A stretch of DNA of 64,000 nucleotides from Devosia epidermidihirudinis (GTDB lineage: Bacteria; Pseudomonadota; Alphaproteobacteria; Rhizobiales; Devosiaceae). A program made the position numbers and the translations under genes. Location of the stretch: assembly GCF_000971295.1 (NCBI RefSeq), contig NZ_LANJ01000020.1, positions 1 through 64,000 on the forward strand. The letters are read 5' to 3'. Below the pieces are notes generated by a model, which searched no databases, was not told where the DNA came from, and saw only the letters and a list, made by a program, of their open reading frames with translations. Shown here piece after piece: positions 50,259 to 58,823 of this stretch (position 1 is the first letter of the stretch; the number at the start of each line of letters is the position of its first letter).

Positions 50259-50912
50259 TTATGCGCGCGACCGATACAACTGGCGCCCAGCGAGTGTCGC
50301 GATGCCCGCCACCAATGGTGGGGCCAACAGCGCTCCGGCGAATCCCATCACCAGTATTCCCGTCCCCACATCGAACCATGCAGCCGCCAAAAGGCCGAGC
50401 CCGGCCAGCCCGCTGACCAACCCTGCCGCCCGATGCGCCAGCCGCCATGCTCCATCCGAGGCGATCGGCCATGGCAGGCGCAACCCGGCATAAGTGTGCC
50501 GCTCGGCCTCAAACAGCACGATGCCCAGCACCACCATCACCGCACCCAGCCAAAAGCCGGTGCCCCGCACGAAATCGAGGTCAGATCCGATCCCGGTGAA
50601 CAATAGCCCCAGCTGCGTCGACGCGATCACCAGCAGCGCCAGCGTCAGCGCCGGGTCGAGAATGTGCTGAACCTTGGCATAGTGATTGGCCGTCAGCGCC
50701 CGGCCGATGGCGAAGAACACAGCCATCAGCACAATGATCATAATCGGCGCCACCGGCAGCGCCATATCGCGCGGCCACTGCCAATCAGCCGTGCTGCCCG
50801 TCCAATGAGCGGGAAAGGCGAAGTCTGCTGGAATACGGAAGAACCCAACCCCTGTGATCGCGAGGGTCACGCTGAGCAGCAGCAGGTGGAAACGGGTAAC
50901 GAGGCTTTTCAT
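50259..50912 (-). CDS. SdpI-like multi-pass membrane protein
   Basis: A 217-residue protein with about six hydrophobic segments. The region FRIPADFAFPAHWTGSTADWQWPRDMALPVAPIM resembles the DUF1648/SdpI motif (LP-x-HW-x-x-G), and IGRALTANHYAKV recalls the SdpI C-terminal half. SdpI in Bacillus is an immunity protein and sensor; in proteobacteria the role is unknown. ATG 50912 is chosen over a frame reaching 51014. Confidence 0.68.
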   Translation of the reverse strand: MKSLVTRFHLLLLSVTLAITGVGFFRIPADFAFPAHWTGSTADWQWPRDMALPVAPIMIIVLMAVFFAIGRALTANHYAKVQHILDPALTLALLVIASTQLGLLFTGIGSDLDFVRGTGFWLGAVMVVLGIVLFEAERHTYAGLRLPWPIASDGAWRLAHRAAGLVSGLAGLGLLAAAWFDVGTGILVMGFAGALLAPPLVAGIATLAGRQLYRSRA

Positions 50913-51019
50913 GGCTGCTGCACTTAACCAAAGGAGACGGCGGCGGTGAAGCGCAAGACGACCGGCTTCCACCACCATCACATACGCTCCACCTACATGG
51001 GAGCATACGCGCAAAAGAA

Positions 51020-51041
51020 AAGGGCCGGTTTCCCGGCCCTT
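51020..51041 (-). terminator. Rho-independent terminator of rpsI
   Basis: On the minus strand AAGGGCCGG / CCGGCCCTT with a 4-base loop, followed by TTCTTTTGC. It lies 20 bases beyond the rpsI stop. Confidence 0.85.
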
Positions 51042-51061
51042 CGCAAAATTGGTATCGAAAC

Positions 51062-51541
51062 TTAGCGCTTCGAGAACTGGAACGAACGGCGGGCCTTTGC
51101 CTTACCGTACTTCTTACGCTCGACAACACGGCTGTCGCGGGTCAGGAAGCCACCCTTCTTGAGCACTGGGCGCAGGCCTGGCTCGAAGAAGTTCAGTGCC
51201 TTGGAGATACCGTGACGAACGGCACCGGCCTGGCCCGACAGACCGCCACCAGCAACGGTGACGACGACGTCGTACTGGTCGACGCGCTCGGTCGCAACGA
51301 TCGGCTGCTTAACGATAAGCTGCAGAACGGGACGAGCGAAGTAGGTTGCGAATTCGCGACCGTTGATCACGACCTTGCCCTTGCCTGGCTTGATCCAGAC
51401 GCGAGCAACGGCGTTCTTGCGCTTGCCGGTTGCGTAAGCACGGCCCTGAGCGTCGAGCTTCTGAACGTGCACTGGTGCAGTGTTCACTGGAGCGACGGTG
51501 GAGGTGCCGAGGTCTTCGAGAGAGTTGATGGTTTCAGCCAT
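51062..51541 (-). CDS. rpsI: 30S ribosomal protein S9
   Basis: A 159-residue S9: [42 protein letters not shown] and the strictly conserved C-terminal [11 protein letters not shown] whose last lysine/arginine reaches the P-site tRNA. The extra N-terminal 30 residues are normal for alphaproteobacteria. It follows rplM with one base between them. Confidence 0.98.
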   Translation of the reverse strand: MAETINSLEDLGTSTVAPVNTAPVHVQKLDAQGRAYATGKRKNAVARVWIKPGKGKVVINGREFATYFARPVLQLIVKQPIVATERVDQYDVVVTVAGGGLSGQAGAVRHGISKALNFFEPGLRPVLKKGGFLTRDSRVVERKKYGKAKARRSFQFSKR

Positions 51542-51542
51542 G

Positions 51543-52007
51543 TTACTTCACCCGCGCATTCTTGGAGTTCATAGCAGCAACGTCCAGCGTAGCCGGGCTC
51601 TGCGCTTCGTGTGGATGCTCAGCACCGGCGTAAACGCGGAGGTTCTTGAGCTGGGCGCGCGTCAGCGGGCCACCAGGCATCATGCGGCGAACGGCGTTCT
51701 CGAGAACGCGCTCTGGGAAACGACCCTCGAGGATCTCGCGAGCCGAACGGTCCTTGATGCCGCCGGGGAAACCGGTGTGCCAGTAGAACTTGTGCTGGTC
51801 GAGCTTGCGACCGGTGAGCTTCACCTTGCCGGCATTAACGACAACGATGTTGTCGCCCATGTCCATGTGCGGGGTGAAGGTTGGCTTGTGCTTGCCGCGC
51901 AGACGCGAAGCAATGATCGAAGCAAGACGACCCACGACCAGCCCTTCGGCGTCGATGAGGATCCACTTCTTTTCGATCTCGCTCGGTTTTGCCGAGTAAG
52001 TGCTCAT
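51543..52007 (-). CDS. rplM: 50S ribosomal protein L13
   Basis: A 154-residue L13: [45 protein letters not shown] and [40 protein letters not shown]. It is the first gene of the universal rplM-rpsI operon. ATG 52007 is the family start. A good sigma-70-like promoter lies at 52077-52105. Confidence 0.98.
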   Translation of the reverse strand: MSTYSAKPSEIEKKWILIDAEGLVVGRLASIIASRLRGKHKPTFTPHMDMGDNIVVVNAGKVKLTGRKLDQHKFYWHTGFPGGIKDRSAREILEGRFPERVLENAVRRMMPGGPLTRAQLKNLRVYAGAEHPHEAQSPATLDVAAMNSKNARVK

Positions 52008-52076
52008 GCTGAAATTCCCTAGATGTCTTAGGCTCGCGGCCATCATCCGAAGAGGAAAGCAGCGTGTTCGGTGGCT

Positions 52077-52105
52077 CGTTTAGATGCGGATTGGCACTTC
52101 GTCAA
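52077..52105 (-). promoter_or_regulatory. Probable promoter of rplM-rpsI
   Basis: On the minus strand, TTGACG (52100-52105) and TAAACG (52077-52082) are 17 bases apart, a good fit to a housekeeping promoter, about 70 bases upstream of the rplM start. An unusually A/T-rich stretch (52108-52160) lies just upstream of it and may act as an UP element. Confidence 0.55.
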
Positions 52106-52156
52106 GCGCCTATAAATTCATAAGTAAAAACAAAGGCTTACAAATACGGTATTATA

Positions 52157-53236
52157 TTACCGCACTCCAAGAGCCTTGGTTTTGGTCATATCCGCCAGAT
52201 ATGCGCAGATGGTCGCCGCCAGAATGAACGCCAAAGCCTGGTGGCTGACGGCCAGATCGATGTTGATCATCGACAAGAGCGTCGCGATTCCCAGCGCAAC
52301 TTGCGCCAGCACGAGGAAGGCAATCAGCCCCAGCCAGCGATGTACGCCGCCCAGCCCTGCCCGGCGAATCTGCACGACCAGCATGGCAAAGGTCATGATG
52401 GTGATCAGATAGGCCAGCATGCGGTGATTGAACTGCACAGTCAGGCCATGCTCGAAAATACTGCGCCAGGTTGGCTCCGGATGGCCGCCCAGCCCATCGG
52501 GGATCAGCTTGCCCTCCATCAGCGGCCAGGTGTTGTAGCCCATGCCCGCCTGAATGCCGGCGACGAAACCACCCGCCGCAACCTGAATCACCAGCAGGAC
52601 CTGGAGAATCGCCGTCCACCAGACATTGCCGCGCGTGATGGCGCCCTCGGTGGGCTCCGGCCGCATGCGGCGCGCAACCCAGACCAACGCAAGCAGCAGG
52701 AGCAGCGCTGCCGTCAGGTGAGTGGCCAGTCGATACTGGGAAACCGAAGTCAGTTCAGTCAGCCCCGACGACACCATCCACCAGCCCAAAAAGCCCTGGA
52801 AACCGCCGAGAAAGAACAGGCCCGTCAGGGGCAGGATCATGTCGCGCGTCAGGCGGCGCTGAAACAGGAAGACGAGGAAGGGAATCGCAAACACAAAGCC
52901 GATCACGCGGCCAAGGAACCGATGGCCCCACTCCCACCAGAAAATGCCCTTGAAGTCCTCAAGGGTCATCCAGTGATTATAGACTTCATATTGCGGGATC
53001 AGTTTATAGCCCGCGAACTCAGCCAGCCAGTCGCTTTCCTTCAGTGGCGGAATAATGCCCGCAATCGGCCGCCATGTGGTGATCGACAGCCCCGAACCCG
53101 TTAGGCGCGTCATGCCGCCGACCATAACCATGGCCAGCACCAGTGCCGCCATCACATAGAGCCAAATCCTGACCGGACGCAGTCGATCAGCGACATAACT
53201 GGTGGAGCTCAATGCGGCATTTTGGATCGAAGTCAC
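52157..53236 (-). CDS. ctaA: Haem A synthase (COX15/CtaA)
   Basis: A 359-residue eight-helix protein that oxidises the C8 methyl of haem O to haem A for aa3-type cytochrome oxidase. Conserved histidines are in FWWEWGHRFLGR, YRLATHLTAAL, VQFNHRMLAY and LAVSHQALAF. It is the longer alphaproteobacterial/mitochondrial COX15 type, lacking the cysteine pair of Bacillus CtaA. The start is probably GTG at 53236. No other cytochrome oxidase genes are in the window. Confidence 0.96.
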   Translation of the reverse strand: MTSIQNAALSSTSYVADRLRPVRIWLYVMAALVLAMVMVGGMTRLTGSGLSITTWRPIAGIIPPLKESDWLAEFAGYKLIPQYEVYNHWMTLEDFKGIFWWEWGHRFLGRVIGFVFAIPFLVFLFQRRLTRDMILPLTGLFFLGGFQGFLGWWMVSSGLTELTSVSQYRLATHLTAALLLLLALVWVARRMRPEPTEGAITRGNVWWTAILQVLLVIQVAAGGFVAGIQAGMGYNTWPLMEGKLIPDGLGGHPEPTWRSIFEHGLTVQFNHRMLAYLITIMTFAMLVVQIRRAGLGGVHRWLGLIAFLVLAQVALGIATLLSMINIDLAVSHQALAFILAATICAYLADMTKTKALGVR

Positions 53237-53306
53237 GGCAGTTTCCCGGTGTCGGTCGATATCGGGGATGTGGTATGCCCCAACAACTCACCTCGCAATA
53301 GGCGCG

Positions 53307-53522
53307 ATGCCGCACATGACTCAGCGTAACCGCAAATTTACCGGCATTTTGCTGATCCTCGGCTCGATCGTGGCATGGCTGTCGATCTTCACCTCGGTCT
53401 ATCTGGCCTTCCCGCCCGACCTGCCGATCTGGATTCTCATGCCCTATTTCATGGTGGCCGGCATGGGCTGGCTCTACCCAGCCATGGTCATTATCCGTTG
53501 GATGGCCAAGCCCGACGCCTAG
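53307..53522 (+). CDS. DUF2842 family membrane protein
   Basis: A 71-residue two-helix protein: RNRKFTGILLILGSIVAWLSIFTSVYLAF and LPYFMVAGMGWLYPAMVIIRWM, matching the alphaproteobacterial DUF2842 pattern. Function unknown; it often lies near respiratory or haem genes, and here it is divergent from ctaA. ATG 53307 or 53316 may be the start. Confidence 0.85.
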   Translation: MPHMTQRNRKFTGILLILGSIVAWLSIFTSVYLAFPPDLPIWILMPYFMVAGMGWLYPAMVIIRWMAKPDA

Positions 53523-53525
53523 GCG

Positions 53526-54566
53526 CTACCCTGTCAGCTTTCCCATCACCGAGAAAACTGCCCCGGTGGCAAACACGTCGACATAACGACGCGACTGGAA
53601 ATACCCGTTCAGCGACACGCGCGGCAGAGCATGAAGCGACTGCACATGGTGCGGATACAACCCGCCCGGACGCGTCGTCACCCCAGACTTGAACCCCAGC
53701 TCTCGCGCCAACACGAACTCACGCTCGCCCGCCGAAGCCGCCCCACCTATGGGATAGGAAATATGGACGGGCCGCTTGCCGAACTGTGCAAACAGCACGT
53801 CCGCCGATTGCGCCATTTCGCTGCGCGCCTGATCCACCGGCAGCTTCGCCAGTTCATAGTGGTGTACGGTATGAGCGCCGATGGTGCACAACGGCTCATC
53901 AGCAAAAGCTTTCAGCTCCTGCCAATCCATGACCAACCCACGGCACTGCGCTTCAAGGCTATAGCCATAGGCACTGGCAAAGCTGCGCATCAGCGCCACC
54001 CGCTCGGCCTCAGGCATTTTGCGCATCTGCCAATAGACGGTGTCGTAGGCCGCCTGCTTCTGGGCCACGGTTCGCGTATCGACATAGTCGGTTTCGCCGC
54101 CCGGGTTCAGCGCAATGGCGTCCTGACGAGCGATGATATCCTCGATCGCCTGCCACCAGACCTCGCCCACCCCATCGACCAGCGCGGTCGGCACATAGAG
54201 GGTGAACGGCGCGCCGAGGCTGCGCAGGATCGGCAGCGCATAATGCAGATTGTCTTTATAGGCGTCGTCAAAGGTCAGTACGGCAAACGGCCGCCCTTTT
54301 TCTGGCGCCGCCAACCGTTCGATGGCCTCGTCGAGACTGACGATATCAACGCCAATCTCACCCAACCGCTCGATCACATATTCAAGGAAGTCCGGCCGCA
54401 CCTGCAGAATCGCGTTCGGGGAGAACGCCGCCGGCGCCTCGGGCAAGACGCGATGCATGGTGAAGATCACGCCGCGCGACGCCGACAGCTGGCGCAACAG
54501 ACCCGGCAGGCGCGATAGCCACAGCGCCTCGAACATGGCCCGAATGGCGGTGTATTTCAGCGACAT
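53526..54566 (-). CDS. Polysaccharide deacetylase (NodB-like)
   Basis: A 346-residue carbohydrate esterase 4 protein. The metal Asp-Asp is in AVLTFDDAYKDN and the paired histidines in HTVHHYELAKL; a later ISYPIGG block is also typical. The 90 N-terminal residues are helical. It would remove acetyl groups from a surface polysaccharide, in the cytoplasm or at the membrane, as no clear signal peptide is seen. It is 11 bases downstream of the GumC-like gene and probably cotranscribed. Confidence 0.92.
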   Translation of the reverse strand: MSLKYTAIRAMFEALWLSRLPGLLRQLSASRGVIFTMHRVLPEAPAAFSPNAILQVRPDFLEYVIERLGEIGVDIVSLDEAIERLAAPEKGRPFAVLTFDDAYKDNLHYALPILRSLGAPFTLYVPTALVDGVGEVWWQAIEDIIARQDAIALNPGGETDYVDTRTVAQKQAAYDTVYWQMRKMPEAERVALMRSFASAYGYSLEAQCRGLVMDWQELKAFADEPLCTIGAHTVHHYELAKLPVDQARSEMAQSADVLFAQFGKRPVHISYPIGGAASAGEREFVLARELGFKSGVTTRPGGLYPHHVQSLHALPRVSLNGYFQSRRYVDVFATGAVFSVMGKLTG

Positions 54567-54577
54567 CGCCGCCCCCG

Positions 54578-56908
54578 TCAGGCGGCGACGCGCGCTGGCG
54601 CCGCTGCGATTTCCACCCGGTCAAATCCGGCGTCGATCATGTGCTCGCGTGTTTCGGCCACGTCTTCGAGATCATCCTTCTCGTCAGCCACCAGAACCAG
54701 TCGACCCGGCAGGCTGTCGAACATCGGCAGGGTGGAGGCCATACCAACCCGACCAGTCATCAGCACCACGACCTCGTAGATATCACCGAGCGCTTCAACC
54801 AGCGTGAGCGGGCGGGTCGAATAGCGGTCGATAGAACGCCCCTGCCCCCACGCCACTTCGGCGAAGCTGTTGTCAGCCGACTTCTGCACCACATCGCCAA
54901 AGCTGACATTTTCAGTGCTGAGATCGGTCATGCCCGGCTCGTCGCCCGCACGCGCACTGCCCGCATCCACCAGTGCAACGCTCAGCCCACGCGCCAGAGC
55001 ATCGCTCACCAGCTCTTCGGCCAGCACTTCACAAGCCTCGTTGGAACGGTGCGCAGCAAGGATCACCAAATGGGTGCGCCCCAGCACAAGGTCCGACGCC
55101 AGGCTCTTGATATTGAGCACACCAGTCATCCCCTGACGCGGCGTGGTCATGGCAAGCGGCTCAGCCTCATCCACAACGTCCTCGTCATCGACAAAGTCTT
55201 CCACGCCCAGATCGAGATCCAGATCGACGCGATCGCCAGAGCCGACGATCTCGCGCACTGCCTCCGCCACCAAGTTCGCTGCGGCAGGCTCATGGGCTGC
55301 GCTAAAGTGGGCAGACAGCGAGGCAGCCGGCACTTCTGGGGCAGGAGCGACTTCAACCGGGGCCCGCGCCGACACAGGATCGTCCACCGGAGCGTCTGCC
55401 ACAGCCTCGACGGGGTCAGGCTCTTCCCAACGCTGATCTGGCTCCAGCTCATCTTCAGTGAACGGAACTGCATCCAGCTCATCTTGCGGGCGCTCTGGCG
55501 CACGGCCCGGAATGATCGCCCGACCCGACATCAGCTCGGTAAAGACAATGAGGCCCACCTGCAGAGTCAGCGCCACGATGCCAACAGCCATCAGCACGAG
55601 CTGGGTCTTGGGGGATGCGGGCGATACGGAGGGAGCCGCATCGCTCACCACGCGCACGTCCGGCAGTGCCGAATTGGAATCGACGCGCGACACGGCTTCA
55701 CTATAGCGCTGAAGATAGCCTTCGAGCAGATCGCGCTGGGCCTTCGCCTCGCGCTCAAGCCCATCCAGCGTCACCGTATCCGTAGTTGCCGTCGATGCCG
55801 AGCTTTTGGCGCGCACGAGATCGGCCTGAAGCGAAGCTTCAAGACTGGCTTCGATCTGTGCCTCGGCCTCAAGCGCATCGGCGACGCGGCGCCCTTCAAG
55901 GCGGATCTGATTGTCGAGCTCATTGATCTGCGCCGTCAGAGCGCGGATGGTCGGATGATTGTCCAGCAACGTTGCGGATCGCTGCGCCTTCTCTCCCTGC
56001 AGACGCGCCTTTTCCTGGCTGAGCTGCTGGATCACAGTCGAACCGCGAACGTCGTTCATGCTCTCAATGGGCTGGCCGCGATCAATCATGCCGCGAATGA
56101 GAGCGGCTCGCGACAAAGCGGCGCTCTTGCGCTCCTGAGCCGCGCTGATCTGACCGCCGATGGTGCTCAGCGACTGATCGAGCAGGCTGGTATTGTTGGC
56201 GCCCACAAACAGATCGTTGGCCACCTTGAAATTGGCTACGGCGGTTTCAGCTTCAGTGACGCTGACGCGCAGCTTGTTGATCTCTTCACGCATCCAGCCG
56301 GAGGCCTCGGCGGTATCAGAGAGCGACAGCTGGGCGCGACGCGTCACGTGAGCGGCCGCAACGGCATTGGCAATCCGCGCAGCGAGCGCAGGATCGGTCG
56401 AGCGCACCAGAACGGAAATAATGCGCGAGTCACGCTCCTGAATAACCGTCATGCGGTCATAGAGCGTGTTCAACGCAATCTCATCGACGCTGACCGGGGC
56501 CGATTTGCGCCCAAGCATCTGGCTGACCATGCCGAGTGGAGAAAAACCGCCACCACCCGCAGAGCCGTTGAACTCAGGAACGGAGCGCAGATCGAGTTGA
56601 TCAATCACCCGCAGCAAGGTGTCGCGCGACTTGAGCAGCTCGATCTGGCTGGACACAACGCCAGCCTCACCGCCCGTCAAAGACGGTGGCTGCTCGCCGG
56701 ATGCACGCGTAAAGACGCTACTCCGCGGCTCAACCAGGATCGAGGCAGACGATTCATACAGGCGCGGCTGGAACATCAGCACGACAAACGTCGCGGCAAG
56801 CAACAGGAGCGTAACAAGGATGATCCGCGGCAGGCGCTTGACGACTGCGCCGAGCACAGCCCCCACGTCAATGCGCGCATCCCGCACTGCCTGCGACTCG
56901 TAAACCAT
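54578..56908 (-). CDS. Wzz/GumC-like polysaccharide chain-length protein with degenerate kinase domain
   Basis: A 776-residue inner-membrane protein. Wzz domain with first helix at residues 28-46, a long coiled-coil periplasmic part (about 190-410), second helix at 437-458, an acidic Pro/Ala-rich linker (465-590) and a C-terminal domain (600-770) with the shape of a BY-kinase/ParA-like fold. In that domain the Walker A lysine loop is lost: LVILAAHRSNEACEVLAEEL stands where a GxxGxGKST loop should be. Walker A-prime reads VALVDAG and no C-terminal tyrosine cluster exists. It should be unable to phosphorylate but may still form the export scaffold. Divergent from the export gene at 57064. Confidence 0.88.
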   Translation of the reverse strand: MVYESQAVRDARIDVGAVLGAVVKRLPRIILVTLLLLAATFVVLMFQPRLYESSASILVEPRSSVFTRASGEQPPSLTGGEAGVVSSQIELLKSRDTLLRVIDQLDLRSVPEFNGSAGGGGFSPLGMVSQMLGRKSAPVSVDEIALNTLYDRMTVIQERDSRIISVLVRSTDPALAARIANAVAAAHVTRRAQLSLSDTAEASGWMREEINKLRVSVTEAETAVANFKVANDLFVGANNTSLLDQSLSTIGGQISAAQERKSAALSRAALIRGMIDRGQPIESMNDVRGSTVIQQLSQEKARLQGEKAQRSATLLDNHPTIRALTAQINELDNQIRLEGRRVADALEAEAQIEASLEASLQADLVRAKSSASTATTDTVTLDGLEREAKAQRDLLEGYLQRYSEAVSRVDSNSALPDVRVVSDAAPSVSPASPKTQLVLMAVGIVALTLQVGLIVFTELMSGRAIIPGRAPERPQDELDAVPFTEDELEPDQRWEEPDPVEAVADAPVDDPVSARAPVEVAPAPEVPAASLSAHFSAAHEPAAANLVAEAVREIVGSGDRVDLDLDLGVEDFVDDEDVVDEAEPLAMTTPRQGMTGVLNIKSLASDLVLGRTHLVILAAHRSNEACEVLAEELVSDALARGLSVALVDAGSARAGDEPGMTDLSTENVSFGDVVQKSADNSFAEVAWGQGRSIDRYSTRPLTLVEALGDIYEVVVLMTGRVGMASTLPMFDSLPGRLVLVADEKDDLEDVAETREHMIDAGFDRVEIAAAPARVAA

Positions 56909-57063
56909 CGTGCACCCTCGTGTGATCGCATGATTTATGGCGCCATCGTGGTAAGGAATTCGTTAAATCCCTCGCAGACCGCAGTTATCAGACCCGCGCA
57001 GAAGGGAAATGTTAACCATAGACGTCCAAGACTGACGCCACCTGATTAACGCGCGGGATTCTG

Positions 57064-57615
57064 ATGCGCTGGCTGCCAATTTTGATCGCCCTGACGCTCC
57101 CGCTCGCCGGATGCAGCACAACCACGGGCCCAGCAACCTACTTGGTCGACACCAAGGGTCCGTACCAGCTGGACACTGGCGACGCCGTGCGCATCACCGT
57201 CTACGGTGACAGCGAGCTGAACAGCACGTACCGGGTCAATGACGCCGGCGCGATTGCCTTCCCGCTGGTCGGGCCGGTTCAAGTTCGTGGTCAAACCACC
57301 ACCGTTGCCGGGTCTCGCATCGCCGCAGCCTTGGCCAACGGCTACATGCGCAATCCCAACGTCGTCGTCGAGATGGCCGAATACCGGCCTTTCTTCATCC
57401 AGGGCGAAGTCGGTAGTTCCGGCCAGTTTCCTTATGTCTATGGCATGACCATCAGGGCAGCGATCAGCACGGCTGGCGGCTTCTCCGACACGGCAGACCG
57501 CAATCGCGCCGTCGTCTATCGCCGAAAGGGCGACCAGATGGTCAAGGGCACGGTCGATCTCGACTTCCCCATTGCACCGGGCGACACCATCGTCATCCTC
57601 GAACGCTGGTTCTAG
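57064..57615 (+). CDS. Outer-membrane polysaccharide export lipoprotein (Wza/GumB-like)
   Basis: A 183-residue lipoprotein: signal peptide with lipobox LAGC (Cys about 18), Poly_export domain (YQLDTGDAVRITVYGDSELNSTYRVNDAGAIAFPLVGPVQVRG) and a single SLBB-like ending (YRPFFIQGEVGSSGQFPY). It forms the short, GumB-type outer-membrane channel partner of the GumC-like protein. It leads a rightward transcript with the glycosyltransferase 6 bases behind. Confidence 0.94.
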   Translation: MRWLPILIALTLPLAGCSTTTGPATYLVDTKGPYQLDTGDAVRITVYGDSELNSTYRVNDAGAIAFPLVGPVQVRGQTTTVAGSRIAAALANGYMRNPNVVVEMAEYRPFFIQGEVGSSGQFPYVYGMTIRAAISTAGGFSDTADRNRAVVYRRKGDQMVKGTVDLDFPIAPGDTIVILERWF

Positions 57616-57621
57616 GCCGGC

Positions 57622-58749
57622 ATGGCTGAGCCAAAGCTACGCATCCTGCAAGTCATGCGCGCGCCGGTTGGCGGGCTATTCCGTCACGTCGCGGACCTCA
57701 CCCGGGCACTCTCGGAGATGGGGCACGAGGTCGGCCTCGTCGTCGATAGCCTCGCCAATGACGCGCAGACTGAAAGCAAGCTCGCGGCCCTCCTCCCCCA
57801 CGCCAGCCTTGGCATTCATCGCTTTGCGATGCCCCGCGTACTGGGTCACGGCGATCTGACAACGCCCTTCGCCGTCCGCAAACTGGCCCGCACCCTCAAG
57901 ATTGACGTGCTACATGGCCACGGCGCCAAGGGCGGTTTCTATGCCCGCCTCGCCAACTTTGGCGGCAAGGCTGCTACGCTCTATACGCCCCATGGCGGCG
58001 TACTGCACTTTTCGCGCTCATCGACGTCCGGCCGCGTTTTCCACGCGCTGGAGCGGGCCCTGCTGTCGCGAACCAGCGCCATCATCTTTGAAAGCGCTTA
58101 TGCTCAGGCGACCTATTCCAGCCTGATCGCCAAGCCGACGTGCCCCACCCACATCATTCACAACGGCCTGGCGCCCGCCGAGTTTGAGCCCGTACCGCCA
58201 AACGCTGGCGCGGCAAATTTCGTCTTTGTCGGTGAATTGCGCGACCTCAAGGGCATTCATGTCCTGATAGACGCACTTGCCGGGGTGCAGCGGCCCGACG
58301 GTTCGCCAGCGACGCTGGTAATGGCTGGTGACGGCCCGGCGCGGCAGGAATTGGAGTCCCAGATCACCAATCTGGGCCTGACAGCGCGCGTAAAGCTTCT
58401 TGGCGCCCAACCAGCCCGCCCAACCTTTGCGCGTGGGCACATCGCGGTCGTGCCATCGCTCGCCGAGTCCCTGCCCTATGTCGTGCTGGAAGCCGCAGCG
58501 GCTCGCCTTCCGGTCATTGCCACCAGGGTTGGCGGCATTCCCGAAATCTTCGGCACCACCGCAGCGAGCCTCGTTCCCGCAAGCGATTCCAATGCTTTAC
58601 GGACCGCGATGCAAGCCGCGCTGGACGATCCGGAGACAGCTGACAACCAAATGAAACTGCGCCTCGCCCACATCGAGGAACACTTCTCGCTGGCGCGAAT
58701 GTCAGGGGATATCGAAACCCTTTACCATCAGGCAATTGCGCCCGCTTAG
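57622..58749 (+). CDS. Family 4 glycosyltransferase
   Basis: A 375-residue GT-B retaining transferase: RAPVGGLFRHVADLTRALSEMGHEV at the acceptor side, then NFVFVGELRDLKGIHVLIDAL and the E-x7-E region SLAESLPYVVLEAAAARLPVIATRVGGIPEI. It should add a sugar to the lipid-linked repeat unit. Located 6 bases after the export gene and upstream of the initiating transferase. Confidence 0.93.
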   Translation: MAEPKLRILQVMRAPVGGLFRHVADLTRALSEMGHEVGLVVDSLANDAQTESKLAALLPHASLGIHRFAMPRVLGHGDLTTPFAVRKLARTLKIDVLHGHGAKGGFYARLANFGGKAATLYTPHGGVLHFSRSSTSGRVFHALERALLSRTSAIIFESAYAQATYSSLIAKPTCPTHIIHNGLAPAEFEPVPPNAGAANFVFVGELRDLKGIHVLIDALAGVQRPDGSPATLVMAGDGPARQELESQITNLGLTARVKLLGAQPARPTFARGHIAVVPSLAESLPYVVLEAAAARLPVIATRVGGIPEIFGTTAASLVPASDSNALRTAMQAALDDPETADNQMKLRLAHIEEHFSLARMSGDIETLYHQAIAPA

Positions 58750-58823
58750 CGCGGTAATTTCATCGAGTATAAACGCCTTGGGGCCGACAATGCGCCCAGA
58801 CTTTTATACCCGGTAGTTTTCAT

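Noticed and set aside
50259..50912. SdpI-like gene as immunity to a killing factor
   Set aside because: No sdpABC-like genes adjacent; SdpI-like proteins are common and mostly of unknown role in proteobacteria.
54641..57049. 802-codon open frame on the plus strand
   Set aside because: Antisense to the GumC-like gene; no motifs, shadow composition.
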